Shown here one piece after another: positions 53,401-61,648 of a stretch of DNA of 64,000 nucleotides. Made by a program: the position numbers and the translations under genes. The notes beneath the pieces were generated by a model that saw nothing but the letters and a program-made list of their open reading frames with translations, was not told the origin of the DNA and did no database searches. Every line of letters starts with the position of its first letter. Position 1 is the first letter of the stretch. The stretch lies in contig NZ_CP027557.1 in the NCBI RefSeq assembly GCF_014854695.1, positions 4,278,001 through 4,342,000 of the forward strand, given 5' to 3'. The stretch comes from Rhodococcus rhodochrous. Its GTDB lineage: Bacteria; Actinomycetota; Actinomycetes; Mycobacteriales; Mycobacteriaceae.

Positions 53401-54162
53401 TTATCCGAGACCGGGGCGCTCGCGGGCGGGGTCGTAGAGATGCGAGCAGGCCACATCCGGCCGCTCACGCACGCCGAGAGCGTGTCCGACGACGATGACC
53501 GCGGTGTGCTTCAGCTCCGCGGCTTCCACACCGTCGGCGATGTCGGCGAGGGTGCCGCGCAGCACGACCTGGTTCGGCCGCGATGCGAACGCGACCACCG
53601 CGACGGGACAATCGGCGCCGTATTCGGCAGTGAGTTCTTCGGCCAGGACACGGATGCGGGTGATCGCCAGGTGCAGGACGAGACTCGCCCGGATCCCCGC
53701 GACCCGCGTCAGAGCCTCGGTGTCGGGCATCGCCGTCGACCGGGCCTGCGTGCGGGTCAGCACGACCGTCTGCACGAGTTCGGGAACGGTCAGTTCGGTG
53801 CCGAGTGCCGCGGCCGCCGCGGCGTAGGCGGGCACACCGGGCGTGACGTCCCAGGGCACGCCTGCGGCGTCGAGTCGTCGCGTCTGTTCGGTGAGCGCCG
53901 AGTACAGCGACGGGTCGCCGGAGCACAGTCGCACGGCGTCGAGGCCGCGCCGGTGCGCGTCGACGAGATGGGCGGTGATCTCGTCGAGGTCCAGGTGTTG
54001 TGTGTCGACCAGTTCGGCGTCGTCACGGCAGTGCGAGAGGGTCTCGGCATCGAGATAGGTACCGGCGTACAGCACGACCGGGACCTCGCGCAGCAGGTTC
54101 ACCGCTCGCAGCGTGAGCAGGTCGGCCGCTCCGGGTCCGGATCCGACGAAATGGACGGTCAT
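53401..54162 (-). CDS. cobM: Precorrin-4 C11-methyltransferase
   Basis: The 253-residue enzyme methylates C11 of precorrin-4. It opens with VHFVGSGPGAADLLTLRAV and has LCSGDPSLYSALTEQ, the usual SAM-binding pieces, and a late VIVVGHALG. The ATG at 54162 overlaps the cobL stop by four bases. It closes a two-gene unit with cobL, followed by a strong terminator. In mycobacteria cobK follows at this point, but not here. Confidence 0.94.
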   Translation of the reverse strand: MTVHFVGSGPGAADLLTLRAVNLLREVPVVLYAGTYLDAETLSHCRDDAELVDTQHLDLDEITAHLVDAHRRGLDAVRLCSGDPSLYSALTEQTRRLDAAGVPWDVTPGVPAYAAAAAALGTELTVPELVQTVVLTRTQARSTAMPDTEALTRVAGIRASLVLHLAITRIRVLAEELTAEYGADCPVAVVAFASRPNQVVLRGTLADIADGVEAAELKHTAVIVVGHALGVRERPDVACSHLYDPARERPGLG

Positions 54163-55379
54163 CGTTCGCCTTTCACTGCGCTCCACTGCACGACCGGTCG
54201 CTGCGCACGCCAGCCGGTGAATGTTCCTATGGGATCTGCGTGTTCGACGGACAGACGGGTGAGTTCACCGCCGTGCGTCTTCCACCACAGCACGAGGCCG
54301 GCCTCGGTCTCCAGCGTCACTGCATGCGCGACGAGCCGACCGCCGGGAGGCAATGCGTCCCAGCACGTGTCGAGCACACCCTCACGACTTCCTCCCCCGC
54401 CGACGAAGATCGCGTCGGGCACCGGGAGTCCGTCGAGCGCGGCGGGGGCGGCACCACGGACGACCCGCACCGCCGACGGCACACCCAACGCGGCAGCATT
54501 GCGCTCGATTGCGCCGGCGCGCCTCTCGTCCTTCTCGATCGCGAGAGTACGACAGCGCGGATCGGTTCGCGCCCATTCGATTCCGACGGACCCGGCTCCC
54601 GCACCGACGTCCCACAGCAACTCCCCCGGTCGTGGCGCGAGTGCGCACACCGCCGCGACACGCACGGTCCGCTTGCTGAGCTGTCCGTCGTGTTCGAACA
54701 GGGAGTCGTCGAGACCGGGCAGCACCGACAACCCGGCGGGTCCGTCGACCTCGACGCACATCAGACTCAGAGACCGGACGCCCGTATCGGTCAGATGGGC
54801 CGCCTTCGCATCGATCCGGGACTCGTCCGCAGCACCGAGATGCGACAACACCGCGACCCGTGAGTTCCCGAAACCGGCGGCCACCAGGAGCGTCGCAACA
54901 TCCGCGACACGTGCACCGTCGACGAGGACGACGAGTTTGCGTCCGCGCGTCAGAACTCTGCGCAGAGCATCGATCTCGCGACCCACGACGGTGACCGTCT
55001 CGCACTCCTCCGCGGACCAGCCCATGCGCGCACGGGCGAGTGCCGCCGACGAGACCGCCGGGATCACCTCCACGGCGTCGCCTCCGAGACGCCGGATCAG
55101 GGTGGTACCGATCCCGGAGACCAGCGGATCACCGGATGCCAGCGCGACGACGTCCTTGCCGGCGTGCCGGTCGAGGAGGTCGTCGAGCCCGGACAGGAGC
55201 GGCGACGGCCACTCTTCGCGCACCGCTGCGCAGGCGGGCACCAGATCGAGGTGGCGCCGGCCGCCCAGCAGGACCTCGGCTGCGAATATCCGTTCCCGGA
55301 CGGCCGACGGCACGCCCGCCCATCCGTCCGCCCCGATTCCGACAACGGTGATGCCTGTCGTCTGTCGCATCGGTCCCAT
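54159..55379 (-). CDS. cobL: Precorrin-6Y C5,15-methyltransferase (decarboxylating)
   Basis: The protein (406 residues from the ATG at 55379; an ATG at 55370 is also possible) joins CbiE and CbiT. Residues to about 200 are a tetrapyrrole methylase (TVVGIGADGWAGVP; LASGDPLVSGIG). The rest is a class I methylase with LLWDVGAGAGSVGIEWAR. Together they methylate C5 and C15 and decarboxylate the ring. It is divergent from riboswitch 5 across about 50 bases, so its promoter is very close to that of the next unit. Confidence 0.93.
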   Translation of the reverse strand: MGPMRQTTGITVVGIGADGWAGVPSAVRERIFAAEVLLGGRRHLDLVPACAAVREEWPSPLLSGLDDLLDRHAGKDVVALASGDPLVSGIGTTLIRRLGGDAVEVIPAVSSAALARARMGWSAEECETVTVVGREIDALRRVLTRGRKLVVLVDGARVADVATLLVAAGFGNSRVAVLSHLGAADESRIDAKAAHLTDTGVRSLSLMCVEVDGPAGLSVLPGLDDSLFEHDGQLSKRTVRVAAVCALAPRPGELLWDVGAGAGSVGIEWARTDPRCRTLAIEKDERRAGAIERNAAALGVPSAVRVVRGAAPAALDGLPVPDAIFVGGGGSREGVLDTCWDALPPGGRLVAHAVTLETEAGLVLWWKTHGGELTRLSVEHADPIGTFTGWRAQRPVVQWSAVKGER

Positions 55380-55431
55380 GGCGGTGAACCATAGCCCACG
55401 CGCCATGGCCTAGACTCGGCCGCGGCAAGGC

Positions 55432-55602
55432 AATCGAAGGTGCCCCTCACGGGGATAATCGGGAAGCCGGTGAGAATCCGGCACAGGCCCGCTGCGGTGA
55501 CCCGGGAGTCGTCGATCATGCGCACCCGCGCAGCCACTGGACCGTCCGGTCCGGGAAGGCGATCGCACGGCGTCCGACCGGGAAGTCCGAATACCGGCCT
55601 TC
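55432..55602 (+). promoter_or_regulatory. Cobalamin riboswitch 5 (controls chelatase-cobO-cobBC-cobD)
   Basis: On the plus strand GGGAAGCCGGTGAGAATCCGG is followed by GGCCCGCTGCGGTGACCCGG, a separate GCCACTGGACCG block, and the distal GGGAAGTCCGAATACCGGCC. The peripheral arm is longer than in riboswitches 1 and 2. The chelatase start lies about 50 bases downstream. Confidence 0.9.
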
Positions 55603-55651
55603 GAACAGCTTGCCGCGAAGAACATCCCAGCGGGAGCCTGTGGAGGTCGAA

Positions 55652-57532
55652 GTGCATGTGTATCCGTTCGGTGCGGTGGTCGGTTCGGACGACCTCGCGC
55701 TGGCCCTGACCCTGTGTGCGGTGTCGCCGTCGATCGGCGGTGTGCTCGTGCGCGGCGAGAAGGGCACCGCGAAATCGACGACCGTGCGTGCCCACGCCGC
55801 GCTGTTGCCGCAGATCACCGTCGTGGACGAGTGCCGGTTCTCGTGTGATCCGGCCGCACCCGACACGTCCTGTCCGGACGGCCCTCACCCTGCCGATGCG
55901 GGCGCGCATGTCCGTCCGGTGCGGCTGGTGGAACTGCCTGTCGGCGCGGCCGAGGATCGCGTCACCGGCTCGCTGCATCTCGGCAAGGCACTGGCCGACC
56001 GCACGGCGGAATACGAACCCGGCCTCCTGGCATTGGCCCACCGCGGCGTGCTGTACGTCGACGAGGTCAACCTCCTGCACGACCACCTGGTCGACCTACT
56101 GCTCGACGCCGCGGCGATGGGTCGCTCGACCGTCGAACGCGACGGGGTCTCCGTCGAGCACGCCTCCCGATTCGTGCTGGTCGGGACGATGAATCCCGAG
56201 GAGGGCGAGCTTCGCCCGCAGCTGCTCGACCGCTTCGGTCTCGCGGTGGACGTGGCCGCGCCCCGCGACCCGCACGTGCGCGCCGAGATCGTGCGGCGGC
56301 GGATGGCCTTCGACGCCGATCCGGCCGGTTTCACCGCGCGGTGGGCGGATCGGGATGCCGAGTGGTCGCGCCGCGTCGTCTCCGCACGCGAACTCGTCCC
56401 GCAGGTCGTGCTGAGCGACGATGCGCTGGTCTCGATCGCCGAGGTGTGCGCGGCGTTCGACGTGGACGGCATGCGCGCCGACCTGGTCACCGCCCGCACA
56501 GCGATCGCACACGCCGCCTGGCACGGCCGCCTCGAGGTGACACGCGAGGACATCGCGGCAGCAGCCCGGCTCGCGCTTCCGCACCGTCGGCGCCGCAACC
56601 CGTTCGACGCCCCCACCAGCAGCGACGACCTGCTCGACGACCTGCTCGGCGGAGACGACCCCGATCCCGGCCCCGACGACGATCCCGGTGGCGGCGAAAG
56701 CGCACCCGACGACTCGGCAGCGGAGACGTCCTCCGGCTCGGGCGACAGGTTGTCCACCACCCTGGCGTCGGCATCGGATCCGTTTCGCGCCAGGGTGTTC
56801 TCCGTCGATCGGGTCGGGCGCGGGGCGGCCGGCCGTCGGTCGCGGGCGGTCACCACGATCGGCCGCACAGTGGGCAGTCGCCGCGGCGACACCGGTCCGG
56901 TTCACCTTCCCGCCACGATCCGCGCGACCATCCTCACCGATCAGGGTCTGCAGCTGCGCCGCAAGATCATCGAAGGCCGCGAGACCAATCTCGTCCTGCT
57001 CTGTGTCGACGCCTCCGGGTCGATGGCCGCACGCAACCGGATGGTGCAGGTCAAGACCGCCGTCCTGTCGCTGCTGCTCGACGCCTACCGCCGTCGCGAC
57101 ATCGTCGGCCTCGTGACCTTCCGCGGCACGGGCGCGACCCTCGCACTCCCGCCGACGAATTCGGTGGACGTGGCCGCCGCACGACTACGAGAACTCCCCG
57201 CCGGTGGGCGGACCCCGCTGGCCGAAGGTCTGATCGAAGCGGCCGAAACCGTTCGACGCCATTCGCTCCGGGATCCACGTCGGCGTGCCCTGCTCGTCGT
57301 GGTCACCGACGGTCGTGCCACCGCCGGGCGGGACGCTGTGCAGCGTTCGCTCGACGCCGCAGACGTCATTGCTGCACAGGGAATCTCCTCGGTGGTGGTG
57401 GATTCCGAGACGGGACGGTTCCGGATGGGTCTCGCGGCCCGTCTCGCCGAACGCCTCGGCGCCGAATACGTGCCCGTCGGTGAGGTCGATGCCGACGCCC
57501 TCGCGGGAATCGTTCGGGAGAGGGCCGCCTGA
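55652..57532 (+). CDS. Fused AAA/VWA metallochelatase subunit, likely cobaltochelatase partner
   Basis: The 626-residue protein combines a ChlI-like AAA ATPase (Walker A GEKGTAKST at 35-43; Walker B VLYVDEVNLL) with a C-terminal VWA domain whose metal site is VDASGSMAARNR. A disordered Asp/Gly/Pro-rich linker lies between. It resembles mycobacterial Rv2850c next to cobO and cobB. It probably replaces separate CobS and CobT and powers CobN. The GTG at 55652 is chosen from a GGAGG site five bases upstream. Its stop overlaps the cobO start by one base. Confidence 0.88.
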   Translation: MHVYPFGAVVGSDDLALALTLCAVSPSIGGVLVRGEKGTAKSTTVRAHAALLPQITVVDECRFSCDPAAPDTSCPDGPHPADAGAHVRPVRLVELPVGAAEDRVTGSLHLGKALADRTAEYEPGLLALAHRGVLYVDEVNLLHDHLVDLLLDAAAMGRSTVERDGVSVEHASRFVLVGTMNPEEGELRPQLLDRFGLAVDVAAPRDPHVRAEIVRRRMAFDADPAGFTARWADRDAEWSRRVVSARELVPQVVLSDDALVSIAEVCAAFDVDGMRADLVTARTAIAHAAWHGRLEVTREDIAAAARLALPHRRRRNPFDAPTSSDDLLDDLLGGDDPDPGPDDDPGGGESAPDDSAAETSSGSGDRLSTTLASASDPFRARVFSVDRVGRGAAGRRSRAVTTIGRTVGSRRGDTGPVHLPATIRATILTDQGLQLRRKIIEGRETNLVLLCVDASGSMAARNRMVQVKTAVLSLLLDAYRRRDIVGLVTFRGTGATLALPPTNSVDVAAARLRELPAGGRTPLAEGLIEAAETVRRHSLRDPRRRALLVVVTDGRATAGRDAVQRSLDAADVIAAQGISSVVVDSETGRFRMGLAARLAERLGAEYVPVGEVDADALAGIVRERAA

Positions 57533-58146
57533 TGCCGAAGGGACAGCCCACCGTCGTACCCGACGACGGTCTCACGACCCGCCAGCGCCGCAACCGGCCG
57601 CTGCTGATGGTCAACACCGGTGACGGAAAAGGGAAGTCCACGGCCGCATTCGGTCTCGCGCTGCGGGGCTGGAACCAGGGCTGGTCGGTCGCCGTCTTCC
57701 AGTTCGTCAAGTCCGCCAAGTGGCGCCTCGGCGAGCAGACCGCCTTCGAGACCCTCGCCGACCTGCACGACGAGCGCGGCACCGGCGGGCCGATCGAGTG
57801 GCACAAGATGGGATCCGGCTGGTCGTGGTCGCGCAAGGAGGGCACCGAGGAGGACCACGCCGCCGACGCCCGCGCCGGATGGCGCGAGATCCAGCGACGC
57901 CTCGCCGCGGAGCAGCACGGCCTGTACGTGCTGGACGAGTTCACCTATCCGATCGCCTGGGGGTGGGTCGACATCGACGAGGTCGTCGATACGCTGACCT
58001 CTCGGCCGGGACGCCAGCACGTCATGATCACGGGGCGGCGGGCGCACCCGAAGCTCGTCGAGGTCGCCGACCTGGTGACGGAGATGACGAAGGTCAAGCA
58101 TCCGATGGATGCGGGTCAGAAGGGCCAGCGAGGGATCGAGTGGTGA
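57532..58146 (+). CDS. cobO: Cob(I)yrinic acid a,c-diamide adenosyltransferase
   Basis: The 204-residue enzyme attaches the 5'-deoxyadenosyl group to the reduced cobalt. The ATP loop is VNTGDGKGKSTAAFGLALRG and the late motif is VLDEFTYPIAWGWVD. It is of the CobA/CobO type rather than PduO. It overlaps both neighbours (TGATG and GTGA). Confidence 0.96.
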   Translation: MPKGQPTVVPDDGLTTRQRRNRPLLMVNTGDGKGKSTAAFGLALRGWNQGWSVAVFQFVKSAKWRLGEQTAFETLADLHDERGTGGPIEWHKMGSGWSWSRKEGTEEDHAADARAGWREIQRRLAAEQHGLYVLDEFTYPIAWGWVDIDEVVDTLTSRPGRQHVMITGRRAHPKLVEVADLVTEMTKVKHPMDAGQKGQRGIEW

Positions 58147-60518
58147 GAGTTCCACGTGTAGTCGTCGCCGCACCGGCATCCGGGCACGGGAAGACCACCG
58201 TCGCCACGGGTCTCATGGCGGCGCTGCGCCGCGCCGGCCATGTCGTGTCGGGCCACAAGATCGGTCCCGACTACATCGATCCCGGCTACCACTCCCTCGC
58301 CACCGGCCGACCCGGCCGCAACCTCGACCCGCATCTCGTCGGCGAGGACCTCGTCGCTCCCCTCTTCCTGCACGGCGCCGCCGGCGCGGACATCGCCGTG
58401 ATCGAAGGTGTCATGGGGTTGTACGACGGGATGATCGGCACCGACGGATACGCGTCCACCGCCCACACCGCGGCCCTGCTGTCCGCACCGGTGATCCTCG
58501 TCGTCGACGTCTCGCACGCCTCCCGGTCGATCGCGGCGATCGTGCACGGCATGGCGTCCTACGACCGCGGCACGCGGATCGCCGGCGTGATCCTGAACAA
58601 GGCCGGATCGCAGCGACATTCGGACGAGGTGATCCGCGCACTCGAACCGACCGGCATCCCGGTGATCGGCGTGCTCGGTCGCGACGACGGCATCACCGTT
58701 CCGTCGCGCCATCTCGGCCTGGTGCCCGCCGAGGAACGCGACGAGGCGACCGCACAGGTGGATCGGCTCGCCGCGCGGATCGCCGAGCGCATCGACCTCA
58801 CCGAGATCCTCGGTATCGCCTCGGCAGCACCCGACCTGTCGGCAACGCCGTGGTCACCGGGCACATCCACCGCGGACGGACCGGTGATCGCTGTCGCCGG
58901 AGGTCGTGCCTTCACCTTCCGCTACACCGAGACCGAGGAACTCCTGCGCGCACACGGATGCCGACCGGTGTCGTTCGATCCCCTGCGCGACGAACGGCTG
59001 CCTGCCGGCACCGCGGGGATCTATCTCGGCGGCGGGTTCCCCGAGGTGCACGCCACCGACCTCGCCGCGAACCTCCCCCTGCGCACGCACCTGCGCGCCG
59101 CGATCGCGGCGGGGGTTCCGACCGTCGCCGAGTGCGCCGGTCTGCTCTATCTGGGGCGGGAGGTCGACGGGCACGAGATGGTCGGCGCCCTCGACACCTC
59201 GGCACGGATGACGCCGCGCCTGACCCTCGGCTACCGCACCGCGATCGCACCGCAGGACACCCTGCTCGCCCCCGCCGGCACCCGCGTCACCGGCCACGAA
59301 TTCCACCGCACCGCGATCGATCCCGGCTCGTCTCCCGCGTGGCTGCTCGACGGCCGGCCGGACGGCGTCGCGACCGCCACGGTGCACGCGTCGTACCTGC
59401 ACACGCACTGGGCCGGACATCCCGATCTCGCACGACGTTTCACGGACGCCGCACGGGCGGCGGAGCCCGCACCCGAACCCACCTCGGCACCGGCACGTCG
59501 TCGAACACACGAACCCGACCTGCACCATCACGGCGACCGCGACGCGACCGAGGGGCTGGTCGACCTCGCCGTCAACGTCTCGCGCCGACCGCGACCGGTA
59601 TGGCTCGACGACGCCCTGCGTGCCTCGCTGGACGCTCTCGCCCGGTATCCCGACCCGAGCGATGCACGCGCCGCCCTCGCCGATCGTCACGGCCGCAGCA
59701 ACGACGAGGTCCTTCCGACGGCGGGGGGTGCCGAGGCGTTCACGTTGATCGCCCGGGCGCGGGCATGGCGGAAGCCGGTGGTGGTGCACCCGCAGTTCAC
59801 CGAACCGGAGGCGGCACTGCTGGCCGCCGGGCATCGCGTCACGCGAGTCGTGTTGCGCCGCGACGACGGGTTCGTCCTCGATCCGGGTGCGGTCCCGGAG
59901 GATGCCGACCTGGTGATCGTCGGCAATCCGACCAATCCCACCTCGGTCCTGCACTCGGCGGACACGCTTCTGGCACTGACCCGACCGGGGCGGGTGGTCG
60001 TGGTCGACGAGGCGTTCATGGACGCCGTTCCCGGCGAAACCGAATCGTTGACGGGAGAGTTCGTTCCGGGACTCGTGGTGCTGCGGTCGCTCACCAAGAC
60101 GTGGGCGATCCCGGGCCTGCGCGCGGGATACGTGGTCGGCGACGCCGCGGTGCTCGTGGATCTCGCCGCGCAGCAGCCGCCCTGGTCGGTGTCCACTCCC
60201 GCAGCGGCCGCGATGATCGCGTGCGCATCCGACGATGCAGTACGCGAGACCGACGTGATCGCGCGGGAGATCGCCGCTGACAGGGAGGTTCTCGTCGACG
60301 CCCTCACCGACCTCGGGATCCGCCTGGTCTCCCCCTCGACGGCCCCGTTCGTGCTGGCGTCCGTTCCCGAAGGAACTCGGGATCGATTGCGGGAGAAGGG
60401 TTTCGCACTGCGTCGCGGCGACACCTTTCCCGGTCTCGGTGACGACTGGGTGCGGATCGCGGTGCGCGACGCGGCGACCACGGCGGCGCTCGTCGAGACG
60501 TGGAGAACGATCCTGTGA
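58143..60518 (+). CDS. cobB: Fused cobyrinate a,c-diamide synthase and threonine-phosphate decarboxylase-like protein
   Basis: The 791-residue protein has two enzymes in one chain. Residues to about 440 are CobB/CbiA: ATP loop APASGHGKTTVATGLMAAL, KIGPDYIDPGYH, and a glutamine-amidase cysteine in TVAECAGLLYLG. A Pro/His-rich linker (about 440-468) joins a class I aminotransferase-fold domain of the CobC/CobD type, with the PLP lysine in LRSLTKTWAIPGLRAGY. CobB amidates side chains a and c; CobC makes the aminopropanol arm. It overlaps cobO and cobD by GTGA. The C-terminal half could instead be a histidinol-phosphate aminotransferase, but the context favours CobC. Confidence 0.9.
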   Translation: MRVPRVVVAAPASGHGKTTVATGLMAALRRAGHVVSGHKIGPDYIDPGYHSLATGRPGRNLDPHLVGEDLVAPLFLHGAAGADIAVIEGVMGLYDGMIGTDGYASTAHTAALLSAPVILVVDVSHASRSIAAIVHGMASYDRGTRIAGVILNKAGSQRHSDEVIRALEPTGIPVIGVLGRDDGITVPSRHLGLVPAEERDEATAQVDRLAARIAERIDLTEILGIASAAPDLSATPWSPGTSTADGPVIAVAGGRAFTFRYTETEELLRAHGCRPVSFDPLRDERLPAGTAGIYLGGGFPEVHATDLAANLPLRTHLRAAIAAGVPTVAECAGLLYLGREVDGHEMVGALDTSARMTPRLTLGYRTAIAPQDTLLAPAGTRVTGHEFHRTAIDPGSSPAWLLDGRPDGVATATVHASYLHTHWAGHPDLARRFTDAARAAEPAPEPTSAPARRRTHEPDLHHHGDRDATEGLVDLAVNVSRRPRPVWLDDALRASLDALARYPDPSDARAALADRHGRSNDEVLPTAGGAEAFTLIARARAWRKPVVVHPQFTEPEAALLAAGHRVTRVVLRRDDGFVLDPGAVPEDADLVIVGNPTNPTSVLHSADTLLALTRPGRVVVVDEAFMDAVPGETESLTGEFVPGLVVLRSLTKTWAIPGLRAGYVVGDAAVLVDLAAQQPPWSVSTPAAAAMIACASDDAVRETDVIAREIAADREVLVDALTDLGIRLVSPSTAPFVLASVPEGTRDRLREKGFALRRGDTFPGLGDDWVRIAVRDAATTAALVETWRTIL

Positions 60519-61435
60519 AGCAGAGGGCACTCGGACTGGTGCTCGGCTACGCCGCCGACCAATTCTTCGGCGACCCACAGCGGTGGCATCCCGTGAGCGG
60601 CTTCGGGAAGTTGGCGCGCGCCGCCGAGGGCCGGCTGTACGCCGACCACCGCGTCGCCGGGGTGGTGTTCACCTCACTACTGGTCGGCTCCGCCGGCGCG
60701 TTGGGATACGTCGCCGACCGCGCGACCCGCGATCGTCCGGTGCTGTCGGTGACCGTCACGGCGCTGGCCACCTGGACCGTGCTCGGTGGTCGTTCCCTCG
60801 GATTCGAGGCCCGGACGATCGACGCCCAGCTCCGCGACGGCGATCTCGCCGCGGCGCGGCAACAGGTGACCCACCTGGTGGGCCGCGACCCGTCGCAGCT
60901 CGACGAGAACGGGATCGCGCGCGCCACCATCGAATCGGTCGCCGAGAACACCTCCGACGCCGTCGTCGCCCCGCTGTGGTGGGGTGCGGTCCTCGGTCCG
61001 GCCGGTCTGCTCGGCTACCGGGCCGCGAACACCCTCGACGCGCGCGTAGGTCACCGCACGCCGCGACTCGAACGGTTCGGCTGGGCCTCGGCCCGGTTCG
61101 ACGACCTGCTCAATCTCGTCCCCGCTCGCCTCACCGCCCTGTTGGCTGTCGCACTCGGTGACGACGGCCGGGGCGCGGTCCGGGCGTGGCACCGGGACGC
61201 GCGTAAGCATCCGAGCCCGAATGCCGGTCCGGTCGAGGCGGCGTTCGCCGGTGCTCTCGGGATCCGGCTCGGCGGCACGAACGTCTATCACGGGGTGGTC
61301 GAGGATCGCGGCACGCTCGGCGACGGACCCACGCCGGTCCCGGAAGATATCGGCCGGACCGCGCGACTCGCCTCGAAGGTCGGACTCGGAGCCGTGGCGA
61401 CGGCTGTCGCCGTCGCGGTCGCACGTCGTCGATAA
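60515..61435 (+). CDS. cobD: Adenosylcobinamide-phosphate synthase
   Basis: The 306-residue membrane protein (CbiB in the other naming system) attaches the aminopropanol phosphate to adenosylcobyric acid. Typical parts are DQFFGDPQRWHPVSGFGKL, ENTSDAVVAPLWWGAVLGP and HPSPNAGPVEAAFAGALG. It overlaps the fused cobB gene by GTGA and ends the operon. The aminotransferase domain upstream would supply its substrate. Confidence 0.93.
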   Translation: MKQRALGLVLGYAADQFFGDPQRWHPVSGFGKLARAAEGRLYADHRVAGVVFTSLLVGSAGALGYVADRATRDRPVLSVTVTALATWTVLGGRSLGFEARTIDAQLRDGDLAAARQQVTHLVGRDPSQLDENGIARATIESVAENTSDAVVAPLWWGAVLGPAGLLGYRAANTLDARVGHRTPRLERFGWASARFDDLLNLVPARLTALLAVALGDDGRGAVRAWHRDARKHPSPNAGPVEAAFAGALGIRLGGTNVYHGVVEDRGTLGDGPTPVPEDIGRTARLASKVGLGAVATAVAVAVARRR

Positions 61436-61648
61436 TCTGCTCGGCATTTCGCCACCTCGACGGACAATTCCGTTCCGAAGGTGAAATTTCGGGGTGAATC
61501 CGTGTTCATTCTGTCCGAATACGTAACTCCGGTTACTGTTCGTGCGATTCGTACATCGGAAAAAGAAGTACGGAACCGTTGAGCAGGGGGAAGCCGACGT
61601 GGAGGTGTCGAGATTTTTCCTTACTGTCGCGGTCGCCTGTTCTCGGAA
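61436..61648. other. AT-richer leader upstream of the LuxR-type gene
   Basis: No gene is supported. A small inverted repeat GTAACTCCGGTTAC (61523-61536) lies in the likely promoter region of the LuxR-type regulator. The stretch has lower G/C than the coding DNA around it. Confidence 0.45.

Noticed and set aside
51264-53401. TetR/MFS pair as a mobile element insertion
   Set aside because: I see no transposase, terminal repeats, target duplications or integrase, and base composition looks like the rest.
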